Assembly: GCA_024644745.1 (NCBI GenBank)
Contig: JAHEHF010000001.1
Location: 40,164-104,163 of the forward strand
Length of the DNA stretch: 64,000 nt
Direction of reading: 5' to 3'
From: Flavobacteriaceae bacterium
GTDB taxonomy: Bacteria > Bacteroidota > Bacteroidia > Flavobacteriales > Flavobacteriaceae
A model generated the notes under the pieces. It was not told the origin of the DNA. It made no database searches and worked only from the letters and a program-made list of their open reading frames with translations. This document shows, piece after piece, positions 1 through 8,929 of the stretch. How positions within the stretch are numbered: position 1 is the first letter of the stretch; each line of letters starts with the position of its first letter. The translations under genes and the position numbers were made by a program.

Positions 1-77
1 GCTATTAATTCCAAGCCATTGGTCTGTCTTTTCTTTTCCTCTGATATCAGGTCAAAAATGATTTGATCTCGGTGCAT
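1..77 (-). CDS. glyA: Serine hydroxymethyltransferase, 5' fragment (runs off left edge)
   Basis: The reverse strand from base 77 reads an ATG followed by MHRDQIIFDLISEEKKRQTN and then GLELIA, which matches the conserved N-terminus of bacterial serine hydroxymethyltransferase (PLP enzyme that interconverts serine and glycine and charges tetrahydrofolate with a C1 unit). Only the first 25 codons are inside the window, so the catalytic part is not visible. It was too short for the ORF track. It is divergent from the fumarylacetoacetase gene; the two share an AT-rich intergenic stretch of about 140 bases. Identification rests on the N-terminal signature only. Confidence 0.85.
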   Translation of the reverse strand, partial: MHRDQIIFDLISEEKKRQTNGLELI

Positions 78-152
78 GAATATAGATTTTATGATAATGT
101 TAAATATGATCACAAAAGTAGTAAATTCATTCTTCAAATAGTAAGAAACTTA

Positions 153-160
153 TATATTTG
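153..160 (+). promoter_or_regulatory. Possible -7 element for fumarylacetoacetase gene
   Basis: TATATTTG matches the Bacteroidota -7 consensus TAnnTTTG and lies about 58 bases before the ATG. No clear TTG -33 element is seen at the usual distance, so this is a weak call. Confidence 0.35.
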
Positions 161-218
161 AATAGGAATCATGGTATTCCCAAATTAAAGATAATTTTTT
201 ATTAAATTCTCAAAAATC

Positions 219-1499
219 ATGAAGATAACTGCCAACAATCCAAACCGAAAATCCTGGTTAGATGTGAACAAGAATTCGGATTTTCCGATACAGAACATTC
301 CTTTTGGTGTTTTTTTAACCAGGGATGACATCACGACCATAGGAACCAGAATCGGAGATTATGCCATCGATCTGGCGGCCCTTCACCAGCTGGGCTATTT
401 TGAAGGCATACCCCTTACCGATGACATCTTCATGCAAGACACGCTCAATGACTTCATCACCGACGGAAGAATGACCTGGCGCTTGGTTAGAAATCGTATT
501 GCTGACATTTTCGACGAGACCAACCCTAAGCTAAGAGATCAGGAAAAGCACCGGGATACCGTTATTTTTGAGATGGACCAGGTCGAAATGCTCTTACCGG
601 TTCAAATCGGGGATTATACTGATTTTTACTCCAGTAAAGATCATGCGATGAATGTTGGAAGCATGTTTCGTGATCCAGAAAATGCCCTGTTTCCGAATTG
701 GCTTCACTTGCCAGTAGGTTACCATGGAAGGGCCTCTTCGATTGTGGTGTCAGGAACCAAGGTCAGGAGACCCGTAGGGCAAACCATGCCTTCCGGTGCT
801 GAATCTCCTGTTTTTGGCCCTTCAAAATTATTGGATTTTGAAGTCGAAATGGCGTTTATAACAACTGATGCAAATAAATTAGGGAAATCCATCCCCCTCT
901 CTGATACCAGAGATTATATTTTTGGCATGGTATTGATGAATGACTGGAGTGCAAGAGATCTTCAAAAATGGGAATATGTGCCGCTTGGCCCTTTTCTGGG
1001 AAAAAGTTTTGCGACTACAATTTCACCATGGATCGTTACGCTGGATGCCCTTGAACCTTTTAAAACAAAGGGACCTGATCAGGTACCTGCACCTTTGCCC
1101 TATTTAGCGGAAGAGGGAGATTCAAGTTATGACATACAAATTGAGACTTCAATTAAACCCAAAAAAGAAGAAGAAACGCTGGTGAGTGTTACCAATTTCA
1201 AGAACCTTTACTGGAGCATTTCACAACAGTTGGCTCACCAGACTGTCAACGGATGTAACGTCCGTACAGGAGACCTTTATGGAAGCGGTACAATTTCGGG
1301 TAAAGACAAAAAAAGCTTTGGTTCTATGCTTGAGTTGACCTGGGCCGGTAAAAACCCTGTCAAAATGAATGATGGTACAGAAAGAAAATTTATTCAAAAC
1401 GGCGATACGGTAATCATGAGAGGGTTCTGCCAAAATAATGAGGTCAGAATTGGTTTTGGGGAATGCAAGGGCAAAGTTAAGAAAGCCTATGCCCCATAA
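219..1499 (+). CDS. fahA: Fumarylacetoacetase
   Basis: Last enzyme of tyrosine/phenylalanine catabolism via homogentisate; it hydrolyses 4-fumarylacetoacetate to fumarate and acetoacetate in the cytoplasm. The 426-aa length is typical of the full two-domain family. Visible catalytic and metal motifs are DYTDFYSSKDHAMNVG (metal Asp and general-base His), FEVEMAFI (metal glutamates), and NDWSARDLQKWEY followed by GPFLGKSF (metal Asp and catalytic Lys). The ATG at 219 gives an N-terminus (MKITANNPNRKSWLDV) like that of related proteins. No other tyrosine-catabolism gene adjoins it; neighbours are glyA (divergent) and ytxJ (convergent, 13 bases away). Confidence 0.95.
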   Translation: MKITANNPNRKSWLDVNKNSDFPIQNIPFGVFLTRDDITTIGTRIGDYAIDLAALHQLGYFEGIPLTDDIFMQDTLNDFITDGRMTWRLVRNRIADIFDETNPKLRDQEKHRDTVIFEMDQVEMLLPVQIGDYTDFYSSKDHAMNVGSMFRDPENALFPNWLHLPVGYHGRASSIVVSGTKVRRPVGQTMPSGAESPVFGPSKLLDFEVEMAFITTDANKLGKSIPLSDTRDYIFGMVLMNDWSARDLQKWEYVPLGPFLGKSFATTISPWIVTLDALEPFKTKGPDQVPAPLPYLAEEGDSSYDIQIETSIKPKKEEETLVSVTNFKNLYWSISQQLAHQTVNGCNVRTGDLYGSGTISGKDKKSFGSMLELTWAGKNPVKMNDGTERKFIQNGDTVIMRGFCQNNEVRIGFGECKGKVKKAYAP

Positions 1500-1512
1500 A
1501 AAAATGCATGAG

Positions 1513-1890
1513 TCAATAAGGTATCGACTGAAGGATGTCTAAAATTCCAAAATGCGACCCATGCTTGAATACCTTTCCATGTTTTAATACGATCACCTGG
1601 GGAGATTCATGCCTGACTTCCAGCGCTTCAGCGATCATGTTAGATAAAGTCCTGTGGGTAAAAATATTGAGAAAGTAATAAGTTTGCTCCCTGTCACGCA
1701 TTTGTTTTTCAAATCTTCTCAATACCATGGAGCTTGTTCCACACCTGCTACTGTGCTTAAAGATAAAGACAGGCCGGTTTTCAGATTCGGCCAGCAATTG
1801 TGACCACTGATCAATTCCAATAAGTTCTATTTTCAAATCTTCACCATTCTCAGGATTCGATCTGTTACTTCCTCCAAAAATTTTAAACAT
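1513..1890 (-). CDS. ytxJ: Bacillithiol system redox-active protein YtxJ
   Basis: A 125-aa thioredoxin-fold protein of the YtxJ family, a monothiol bacilliredoxin-like protein thought to act on bacillithiol-mixed disulfides. The diagnostic stretch is FIFKHSSRCGTSSMVL, where the single Cys sits in the position of the thioredoxin active site; cis-Pro loop ESPQVIVLKHGKV follows. There is no signal peptide, so it is cytoplasmic. It lies 5 bases downstream of the metallophosphoesterase gene on the same strand and is probably co-transcribed with it. bshA and bshB1, which make bacillithiol, are also in this window, which supports the assignment. Confidence 0.88.
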   Translation of the reverse strand: MFKIFGGSNRSNPENGEDLKIELIGIDQWSQLLAESENRPVFIFKHSSRCGTSSMVLRRFEKQMRDREQTYYFLNIFTHRTLSNMIAEALEVRHESPQVIVLKHGKVFKHGSHFGILDILQSIPY

Positions 1891-1895
1891 AACAT

Positions 1896-3158
1896 TTATT
1901 CCTTTCGTTCCAATTCAAATACTGTGATTTCGGGCCAGATACCTACCCTCCCCGGAAAACCGAGAAATCCAAAACCTCTGTTGACATATAACAACTGCCC
2001 TTCTTTTTCATATAGACCGGCCCATTGCGGGTAAACATATTTAATGGGAGACCATTTAAAACCCGGGATTTCTATACCGAGCTGCATGCCGTGCGTATGG
2101 CCAGATAAAGTCAGGTCAAAGTGGACGGGATGAGCAACTGCCTTTTTGTTCCAATGCGTCGGGTCATGCGTCATCAAAATCTTAAAGCCGGCAGTTTCTA
2201 AGCCTTTCAGAGCCACATCCAGATCTCCTTTTCGGGGAAAAGGTGGATTCCCCCAGTTTTCAACGCCATAGATCCCAATTTCATCATCTCCTTTGCGAAC
2301 TGTTGCATTCTCATTGTTCAACAAGGTAAAACCCAATTCCTTCTGATAATCATAAAGCAGTTGCATATTGTCTTTTTTATCCTGCTCCGAATCCCACTTT
2401 TTGTAATCACCGTAATCATGATTTCCTAAAATGGAAAAAATCCCGTCAGGAGCACTCAGTTTCTTAAAGTCCTCAATAAACGGCAGGATCTCCCGTGAGT
2501 CATTATTTACAAGGTCACCTGTAAATAGAATCAAATCCGCATTTTGCTGATTGACCATCTCAATGCCTTCCTGAATCGCATCCCTGTTGTCAAAACTACC
2601 CGCATGTATATCGGAAATTTGAACAATTTTATACCCGCTAAAGGCCTTCGGCAGGTTTTTTAAAGAAAGTTTAACCTGATTAACCTTGAAATTGTATTTA
2701 CCTCTGGTAATTCCAAAGAGCATAGAGGCAAAGGGTATGGACGCGACGATCAGTCCGGTTTGTCTGATAAAATTTCTTCTGCCATTTTTCGTTTGCGTCA
2801 CTTTTTCGGTTCTGAATAAATTTAAAAGGAACAAAAAAACCAGTTTCAAAAGTCGTACAAGGTCTTCAGAAAGGAAGAACAGGATGAGCAATAATTTAAA
2901 TCCAAAAAAAGAAAAGAAAAAACCTATGAATAAATTCTGTACCAGGTTCACCTGAAGCGGTTTTAACATAAACGTGGTGTACAGAAAATAAAACCCGATA
3001 TAACCCATGCAGACGGCCACAAAGTAAAGAATGACTAAAAAATGCTTCCACTTGTGCGTGCGCATGCTCCTTTGCAATGCCAAATAAACATAAGCATCCA
3101 TGCCCAAAAGGACAAGCATGGTCCAATAAATATTAATAGAAATATTTCTTGTCGACAT
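1896..3158 (-). CDS. Membrane-anchored metallophosphoesterase
   Basis: A 420-aa protein with about four hydrophobic helices in residues 1-115, a linker carrying GRRNFIRQTGLIVASIPF (a twin-arginine-like motif before another hydrophobic segment), and a calcineurin-like phosphoesterase domain from about residue 175. Metal-site motifs are QISDIHAGS, FTGDLVNN, LGNHDYGD and SGHTHGMQLG. The family (YkuE/YaeI-like) includes lipid-headgroup phosphodiesterases; the substrate here cannot be told. The catalytic domain is probably outside the cytoplasm if the internal RR segment works as an export signal, which is inference. Its start directly abuts the proline dehydrogenase stop, so the two are likely one transcript. 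Confidence 0.88.
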   Translation of the reverse strand: MSTRNISINIYWTMLVLLGMDAYVYLALQRSMRTHKWKHFLVILYFVAVCMGYIGFYFLYTTFMLKPLQVNLVQNLFIGFFFSFFGFKLLLILFFLSEDLVRLLKLVFLFLLNLFRTEKVTQTKNGRRNFIRQTGLIVASIPFASMLFGITRGKYNFKVNQVKLSLKNLPKAFSGYKIVQISDIHAGSFDNRDAIQEGIEMVNQQNADLILFTGDLVNNDSREILPFIEDFKKLSAPDGIFSILGNHDYGDYKKWDSEQDKKDNMQLLYDYQKELGFTLLNNENATVRKGDDEIGIYGVENWGNPPFPRKGDLDVALKGLETAGFKILMTHDPTHWNKKAVAHPVHFDLTLSGHTHGMQLGIEIPGFKWSPIKYVYPQWAGLYEKEGQLLYVNRGFGFLGFPGRVGIWPEITVFELERKE

Positions 3159-4343
3159 TTAAACTTTTCTACGCTTCTTCTCTCTGCTGATCAAATCCAG
3201 TTCGCGGTTGGTTTGCCCGGCAACAGATGTGTTTTCCTCGGCCCGTCTGATCAGGTAGGGCATCACGTCTTTAACCGGTCCGAACGGAAGGTATTTTGCC
3301 ACATTGAATCCTTGTGCTGCAAGATTAAAGGAAATATGATCACTCATTCCGTAAAGCTGGCCGAACCATAATCTCGGGTCTGATTTTGAATAGTCAGATG
3401 TATTGATCTTATCCATGAAAAGGTAAGAGCTTTCCTCATTGTGCGTACCGCAAAAAATGGCCATGTCTTCCAGGTTTTCAAACATATAATCAAGAACCGC
3501 ATTAAAATTTTCATCAGTCAATGCCTTGGTGGCACAAATGGGGTCCTGGTATTTTTTAATCTGGGCTCGTTCCCTTTCTTTTTCCATATAGGCGCCCCGA
3601 ACCAGTTTCATTCCTATTTTAAAACCCTTTTCACGTGACCTTTGATGTAATTTTTTCAAATAATCCATTCGGTCATGACGGTACAATTGCAGGGTGCTGA
3701 ATATGATGACTTTCTTCTTATTGTATTGTTCCATGAGAGATTCAAGAATATCATCTGCTGCATCTTGCATCCAGCTTTCCTCAGCGTCGACCAACAGGCA
3801 GACATCCTGATCAAAACAGGCCTTGGCCACGCGGTCATAACGATCTAACACACGTTGCCATTCGAGCTTCTCATCCTCGGTCAAAACAGCCTTTTCAGAT
3901 ACTTTCTGGTATATTTTCAGCCTGCCGAAACCCGTGGGTTTAAAAACGGCAAAAGGCAAGGCCTCTTTTTCCTTGACGAATTGAATCAGAGCCAAAGATT
4001 TTTCCATGACCCTGTCAAACTGTGTCTCTTCTTCCTTTCCTTCCACAGAATAATCTAGTACAGAATATACTCCTTTACTGAACATTTTATCAATGATGGG
4101 CATGCAATCCTTTTCATTGACTCCCCCACAGAAATGATCAAAAACACTGGCTCTGATCAAACCCTCAACAGGAAGAGATGATTTCAAGGCAAATTTTGTT
4201 ACAGCAGTGCCAATTTTAACCAGGGGTTCACTTTTGATTAAGCGGAACAGAAAATAGGCGCGTTCCAGCTCTGAATCCGATTTTAAACCAAAGGCTACTT
4301 CAGTATTATTAAAAAGATGATCCATGTATTTTTTATTTTCCAC
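3159..4343 (-). CDS. putA: Proline dehydrogenase
   Basis: A 394-aa stand-alone FAD-dependent proline dehydrogenase that oxidises L-proline to pyrroline-5-carboxylate and passes electrons to the membrane quinone pool. Signature motifs are KIGMKLVRGAYMEKER (barrel strand with substrate contacts), CGTHNEES and PYLIRRAEENTSVAGQ (proline carboxylate-binding arginines). It lacks the P5C dehydrogenase and DNA-binding parts of long PutA proteins, as in other monofunctional ProDH enzymes. The metallophosphoesterase gene follows with no gap. Ornithine aminotransferase, which also yields P5C, is encoded 38 kb away in the window. Confidence 0.92.
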   Translation of the reverse strand: MENKKYMDHLFNNTEVAFGLKSDSELERAYFLFRLIKSEPLVKIGTAVTKFALKSSLPVEGLIRASVFDHFCGGVNEKDCMPIIDKMFSKGVYSVLDYSVEGKEEETQFDRVMEKSLALIQFVKEKEALPFAVFKPTGFGRLKIYQKVSEKAVLTEDEKLEWQRVLDRYDRVAKACFDQDVCLLVDAEESWMQDAADDILESLMEQYNKKKVIIFSTLQLYRHDRMDYLKKLHQRSREKGFKIGMKLVRGAYMEKERERAQIKKYQDPICATKALTDENFNAVLDYMFENLEDMAIFCGTHNEESSYLFMDKINTSDYSKSDPRLWFGQLYGMSDHISFNLAAQGFNVAKYLPFGPVKDVMPYLIRRAEENTSVAGQTNRELDLISREKKRRKV

Positions 4344-4412
4344 AAAGATACTCAGTGTGATTTATTTTTTTCAAATATTTCACCGTTATTTGCATGACAA
4401 AAGTTCAATTTT

Positions 4413-5483
4413 ATGACCTCAATATTATCTACCGATTATTACGTGCATTTTCAGGAAAATGCCTATGCTGCTTTGCATGAATACTTGGAGAAAAATTTTT
4501 GCTCAAAAATTTTCATACTGGTCGATTCCAATACAAAAAAATACTGTTTGCAGGGCTTTCTTGACAAAGCAAATTTAAATCTGAGCCATGAGGTTATTGA
4601 GATCAGTGCAGGCGAAGCCTATAAAAATATTGATACCTGCAGTTTTCTATGGAACCAATTATCGGACCTTGGTGCAGACAGAAAGTCGCTTATGATCAAC
4701 CTCGGAGGCGGTGTGATCACAGACATGGGCGGCTTTGTTGCCTCCACTTTTAAAAGAGGAATTAATTTTATCAATATACCTACTACCCTTCTGAGTATGG
4801 TCGATGCATCGGTTGGTGGAAAAACAGGGGTGGATCTGGGCGTATTGAAAAACCAGATAGGGCTTTTCAGCAATCCCGAAATGGTGCTGATCGATATGGA
4901 CTTTCTAAAAACCGTTTCGAAAAGAGAAATGAGGTCCGGTCTGGCCGAAATCATTAAATACGGCTTCACTTTTGACAGGCAGCTTTGGGAACAGATTCAA
5001 AATTTTACCGACATAGACCTGAAAAAAATTACCCATTTGATTCACAGATCTATAGAGATCAAAAATGATGTGGTGCTGCAGGACCTTCTCGAAAATAACC
5101 TTCGGAAATCCTTGAACTTTGGACACACCGCAGGACATGCCATAGAATCCTATTTTCTTGAATCCACCTCCAAACCGGATCTGACCCATGGGGAAGCGAT
5201 CGCAGTAGGTATGATCATTGAATTGTATTATTCTGTGAAACTCAATGGTTTCCCTCTTGACCTGACTCATGAGCTAAAAGCATTTGTTCAAGGGTTTTAC
5301 GGAGATTTCACTATTGAAACGGATGATCTTGACAAGATCATTGGACTGATGAAATACGACAAAAAAAACGTCAGCGGCAAAGTAAATTTTGTGTTGCTTG
5401 AAGGTATGGAAAAATGCCGGATGGATGTACAGATCAATCCGGAGCTCGTAAGAGAAGGATTCTTGTACTATATGCAAAAATAA
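4413..5483 (+). CDS. aroB: 3-dehydroquinate synthase
   Basis: Second step of the shikimate pathway: converts DAHP to 3-dehydroquinate using transient NAD+ oxidation and a divalent metal. The 356-aa protein shows the NAD loop NLGGGVITDMGGFVAST, the conserved VDASVGGKTGVDLG and KNQIG segments, the catalytic/metal stretch FGHTAGHAIES, and HGEAIAVGM. The ATG at 4413 begins a natural N-terminus. It stands alone between proline dehydrogenase (divergent) and bshA (convergent, 24-base gap). Confidence 0.95.
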   Translation: MTSILSTDYYVHFQENAYAALHEYLEKNFCSKIFILVDSNTKKYCLQGFLDKANLNLSHEVIEISAGEAYKNIDTCSFLWNQLSDLGADRKSLMINLGGGVITDMGGFVASTFKRGINFINIPTTLLSMVDASVGGKTGVDLGVLKNQIGLFSNPEMVLIDMDFLKTVSKREMRSGLAEIIKYGFTFDRQLWEQIQNFTDIDLKKITHLIHRSIEIKNDVVLQDLLENNLRKSLNFGHTAGHAIESYFLESTSKPDLTHGEAIAVGMIIELYYSVKLNGFPLDLTHELKAFVQGFYGDFTIETDDLDKIIGLMKYDKKNVSGKVNFVLLEGMEKCRMDVQINPELVREGFLYYMQK

Positions 5484-5507
5484 AACAGATCGGAGTGATT
5501 GGTTTGT

Positions 5508-6641
5508 CTACATTTGATTTTTGATCACACGCCTGTACAACTCTTCATATTTGGGGAGGATCTTGTCAATTGAAAACTGGTGCGCCGATTCATAAGCATT
5601 ATTTTTAAATTCTTCCAGACGCTGATCGTTTTCGAGGATATAGATTGCATTTTTTGCCATATCATCCACGTCGCCAACATTACTCAAAAATCCTGTCACA
5701 CCATGGATGTTTACCTCTGGCAGGCCTCCGGTATTACTCGAAATAACAGGAGTTTTTTCTGCCATGGCCTCCAATGCAGCCAGTCCAAAACTTTCAGTCT
5801 CAGAAGGTAAAAGGAATAAATCAGTAAGGTAAAGAATTTTTCTGATCTCGTCGCTTTTTCCCAAGAAGAGAACCTTTTCATTAATGCCCAGCTCCTTGGC
5901 CAGCAGATTGGCCTTTTCTTTATCAGGGCCGTCTCCAACCAAAATAAGCTTGGCAGGTATCTGTTGCTGTACCTTATGGAAAATTCTTAGTACATCAAGG
6001 ATCCTTTTAACGGGTCTTAAGTTACTGACATGAGTCATGATCCTTTCTCCCGGATCCGCGAGATTGCATCTCAGTAATTCGTCCTTTTCAATGGCTTCTA
6101 TTTTTTCAAAATCAATGAAATTATATATGACCTCAATTTCCTTTTTAATGCTAAAAAGCCTTAGCGTATCATTTTTTAAACTCTGAGAAACGGTAGTGAC
6201 CGCATCAGAATGGTTGATGCTGAATTCAACTGCAGGCTTATAAACAGGGTGGCTCCCTACCAGGGTGATATCTGTTCCATGCAGGGTTGTCACGATCGGA
6301 ATGTCTATACCAATGTCTTTGAGCATCTGCTTTGCCATATAAGCAGCATAGGCATGCGGAATGGCGTAATGCACGTGCAAAAGGTCCAGTTTGTATTTCT
6401 CTACAGATTCTACCAACTTACTTGACAGGGCAAGATTGTAAGGCTGGTAATGAAATAATGGATAATTTTCAACAAAAACTTCATGAAAATGAAGGTTGTG
6501 GTTCAAAAAATTTAATTTGACAGGTTGGTGGGAAGTTACAAAGTGAATCTGGTGTCCTTTTTGAGCCAGGGCCATTCCTAATTCTGTGGCTACAACACCA
6601 CTTCCCCCATAGGTTGGATAACAAACTATTCCTATATTCAT
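5508..6641 (-). CDS. bshA: N-acetyl-alpha-D-glucosaminyl L-malate synthase
   Basis: First committed enzyme of bacillithiol synthesis; a GT4-family glycosyltransferase that joins UDP-GlcNAc and L-malate. The N-terminus MNIGIVCYPTYGGSGVVATE is diagnostic of BshA, and 377 aa is the usual size. The GT-B fold C-terminal half carries PSETESFGLAALEAMA, the E-x7-E sugar-nucleotide motif. It is monocistronic here. The deacetylase bshB1 lies 32 kb away; no bshC is in the window. Confidence 0.95.
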   Translation of the reverse strand: MNIGIVCYPTYGGSGVVATELGMALAQKGHQIHFVTSHQPVKLNFLNHNLHFHEVFVENYPLFHYQPYNLALSSKLVESVEKYKLDLLHVHYAIPHAYAAYMAKQMLKDIGIDIPIVTTLHGTDITLVGSHPVYKPAVEFSINHSDAVTTVSQSLKNDTLRLFSIKKEIEVIYNFIDFEKIEAIEKDELLRCNLADPGERIMTHVSNLRPVKRILDVLRIFHKVQQQIPAKLILVGDGPDKEKANLLAKELGINEKVLFLGKSDEIRKILYLTDLFLLPSETESFGLAALEAMAEKTPVISSNTGGLPEVNIHGVTGFLSNVGDVDDMAKNAIYILENDQRLEEFKNNAYESAHQFSIDKILPKYEELYRRVIKNQM

Positions 6642-6798
6642 ATTTATTTTTTAGACTAATGAAGTCGTATTAATTATTCATACTTACAATTAAAATCAAT
6701 TCTCCTTAACAGATAAAAGATTTTAAATTAACTTGAACGATTCCTCATTGAGAAATTTTTCGAATTCCAGACCTACAGACAGATTGAAGGAATAATTG

Positions 6799-6806
6799 TA
6801 AATTTG
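6799..6806 (+). promoter_or_regulatory. Possible -7 element for Nudix hydrolase gene
   Basis: TAAATTTG fits TAnnTTTG and is 24 bases before the ATG at 6831, a plausible spacing. No convincing -33 TTG was found. Confidence 0.35.
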
Positions 6807-6830
6807 CATTTGTAAAAATATTACTTTTCA

Positions 6831-7469
6831 ATGGAATTTGATCACTTTTTATCCTTGATTTCAAAGCTTGACCGGTTAGAAAGCAAGGGTGTCATATCTC
6901 ATTTAAAAATGATCCCGAAAGAAAGACGGATGCCAGATCTTGACAAGATTCAAAATAAAGATATAAAAAGGGCGGCTGTATTGGCCCTTTTTTATCCGGG
7001 AAATAAAAATGAAACTTTTTTTTTATTGACATTGAGAGCCAACTACAGGGGAACCCATGGAGCACAGATAAGTTTTCCGGGAGGCAAATTTGAAGAAAGT
7101 GATCAAAGCCTTAAAAAAACGGCTCTCCGTGAAGCCTATGAAGAGGTGGGCGTTCGAATGGATGAGGTCATCATAAAAAAGACATTGACAGACACCTTTA
7201 TTCCTCCAAGCAATTTTTTGGTAAGACCCTATTTGGGAATCACAGCGCAGCGGCCTGTATTCAACATCAACCATGAAGTCGACCAGGTTATTGAAGTACA
7301 ACTGGCCGACCTGCTGGACGATTCCACGGTGACCACGCAAAATCTGACAACAAGTTATATGAAAAATATTGATGTCCCCTGTTTCAGATTCAATGATCAG
7401 ACGGTTTGGGGCGCTACTGCGATGATGTTGAGTGAAATTAAAGACTTAATCAAAGAAAATCTACATTAA
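6831..7469 (+). CDS. Nudix hydrolase, CoA pyrophosphatase type
   Basis: A 212-aa protein of the NudL/YeaB (PCD1-like) family that cleaves coenzyme A and derivatives to phosphopantetheine and 3',5'-ADP. It has the family-specific motif before the Nudix box (FFLLTLRANYRGTHGAQISFPGG) in recognisable form, then the Nudix box itself, KTALREAYEEVGV, which supplies metal-binding glutamates. It lies 32 bases before an acyltransferase gene on the same strand, so both may be one transcript. Substrate is inferred from the NuCoA-type motif, not tested. Confidence 0.85.
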   Translation: MEFDHFLSLISKLDRLESKGVISHLKMIPKERRMPDLDKIQNKDIKRAAVLALFYPGNKNETFFLLTLRANYRGTHGAQISFPGGKFEESDQSLKKTALREAYEEVGVRMDEVIIKKTLTDTFIPPSNFLVRPYLGITAQRPVFNINHEVDQVIEVQLADLLDDSTVTTQNLTTSYMKNIDVPCFRFNDQTVWGATAMMLSEIKDLIKENLH

Positions 7470-7501
7470 TTTTTTTAAGTTTGTTGCGCAAATATTAAAG
7501 A

Positions 7502-8314
7502 ATGGCTTTATTTAAAAAAGATGTCTTCGGAAATAGTCTTTTTATTAAAAAAACTTTGATCCGGATATTGGGTTTGTTTTCGCACAGAAGGTATCGGGGG
7601 TTCAACGAATTACAAATTGAAGGATCCGAAATCATTAGAGATTTACCGGAAAACAATGTCCTTTTCGTTGCGAATCATCAAACCTATTTTGCTGACGTTG
7701 CTGCCATGTTGCACGTGTTTAATGCCGCTTTGAGCGGACGTGTGGATAGCATAAAGGATGTTGGCTATTTGTGGCAGCCAAAACTAAACATATATTTTGT
7801 GGCAGCGAAAGAAACCATGCGTGCCGGCATACTGCCGAAGATCATGGCTTACGGGGGCTCAATTTCTATTGAAAGAACCTGGAGAGAAAAAGGAAAAGAG
7901 GTCAAAAAACAGGTGAAATTATCGGATGTCTCCAATATCACCAAGGCCTTGAAAGATGGTTGGGTCATTACATTTCCTCAGGGTACAACAACACCATTTA
8001 AACCCATCAGAAGGGGAACTGCTCATATTATAAGACAAAACAAGCCGATTGTCATACCCGTGGTCATTGACGGATTCAGGAGGTCCTTTGACAAAAAAGG
8101 CCTGATGATCAAAAAAAGAGGGATTTTACAATCCATGGTTATTAAAAAGCCAATGGATATTGATTATGAAAATGACAGCATTGATGACATTGTTGAAAAG
8201 CTGCAATATGCCATCGAACAACACCCCTCATTTCTCAAAGTGACCAAGGTGGAAGATTATGATAAAAGCGAGAAAGAACTCAATAAAAAAAGAGAATTCT
8301 GGGACTTGTATTAA
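7502..8314 (+). CDS. Lysophospholipid (1-acyl-glycerol-3-phosphate) acyltransferase family protein
   Basis: A 270-aa PlsC-like acyltransferase. Motif I reads FVANHQTYFAD, so the His and Asp are separated by five residues rather than the usual four (HX4D); motif III is seen as TFPQGTTTPF and motif IV as IVIPVVIDGF. The likely role is acylation of a glycerolipid or related acceptor at the inner membrane, but the acceptor is unknown because of the variant motif I. It follows the Nudix gene and ends at a strong palindromic terminator shared with dps. Confidence 0.8.
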   Translation: MALFKKDVFGNSLFIKKTLIRILGLFSHRRYRGFNELQIEGSEIIRDLPENNVLFVANHQTYFADVAAMLHVFNAALSGRVDSIKDVGYLWQPKLNIYFVAAKETMRAGILPKIMAYGGSISIERTWREKGKEVKKQVKLSDVSNITKALKDGWVITFPQGTTTPFKPIRRGTAHIIRQNKPIVIPVVIDGFRRSFDKKGLMIKKRGILQSMVIKKPMDIDYENDSIDDIVEKLQYAIEQHPSFLKVTKVEDYDKSEKELNKKREFWDLY

Positions 8315-8348
8315 AAAAAACACCCATCAATTGATGGGTGTTTTTTTT
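8313..8348. terminator. Bidirectional intrinsic terminator between acyltransferase gene and dps
   Basis: A perfect palindrome: a run of A, then CACCCATCAATTGATGGGTG, then a run of T. Read on either strand it gives a 10-bp hairpin followed by U residues, suited to both convergent genes. Confidence 0.88.
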
Positions 8349-8358
8349 ATTGCATCTG

Positions 8359-8829
8359 TCATGATAGCCAGGCCTTCATCATCCAAACTGTTTTTTCCTG
8401 TTCAGCAATAAAGTCGCTCATCATCGCATTTGTACCTTCATCAACAGCTTCTTCAGACTGAATCAATATTTGCCTTTCGATCTCAAGCAGCCTGGTAAGC
8501 GATTTAACGATCAGGTCAACAGATGCGATGTCATCGGAAATGTTTTTGCCAACAGGCACCTTGGCCAATTCCACGTAATCTGAAAAGGTATGCAAAGGGG
8601 TACCTTCCAGCGTGAGAATCCGCTCTGCAATCATGTCTATTTTCTCTTGTGAATCTGTGTATAGTTCTTCGAACTTTGCGTGTAATTCAAAAAAGGATTT
8701 ACCCTTAATATTCCAGTGTAATCCTCTCAAATTCTGGTAATAAATTTGAAAATTTGCCAGTAGTTCATTTAAACTCATGTTTAATTCGGCTACTTTTTTC
8801 CTGTCCAATCCTAACATCGTTTTAGTCAT
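8359..8829 (-). CDS. dps: Dps-family ferritin-like DNA-binding protein
   Basis: Starvation/oxidative-stress miniferritin that stores iron at an intersubunit ferroxidase centre and protects DNA. The motif LRGLHWNIKGKSFFELHAKFEE with a following DMIAERI segment supplies the ferroxidase His, Asp and Glu ligands. The ORF track starts at 8865, but MTKTMLGL at 8829 (about 156 aa) fits the family N-terminus better and leaves a normal intergenic space. It is divergent from oxyR, the classic peroxide regulator, so OxyR control is likely. Iterated TTGAT motifs lie between them. Confidence 0.93.
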   Translation of the reverse strand: MTKTMLGLDRKKVAELNMSLNELLANFQIYYQNLRGLHWNIKGKSFFELHAKFEELYTDSQEKIDMIAERILTLEGTPLHTFSDYVELAKVPVGKNISDDIASVDLIVKSLTRLLEIERQILIQSEEAVDEGTNAMMSDFIAEQEKTVWMMKAWLS

Positions 8830-8868
8830 CATTTCTTGATTTTTAATTTCATTCAAATTTCGCAAAAA

Positions 8869-8929
8869 TTGATCGTTTTATTTGATCAGGTTTATTGATA
8901 GTTTTAATATCTTTATCAAAAAAATTGAT
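8869..8929. promoter_or_regulatory. Iterated TTGAT half-sites in the dps-oxyR intergenic region
   Basis: TTGAT occurs at 8869, 8882 and 8895, exactly 13 bases apart, again at 8925, and in reverse (ATCAA) at 8915. The cluster fills the gap between the divergent dps and oxyR starts. It may be the OxyR operator or another regulator's site; this is inference from position and regular spacing. Confidence 0.45.
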
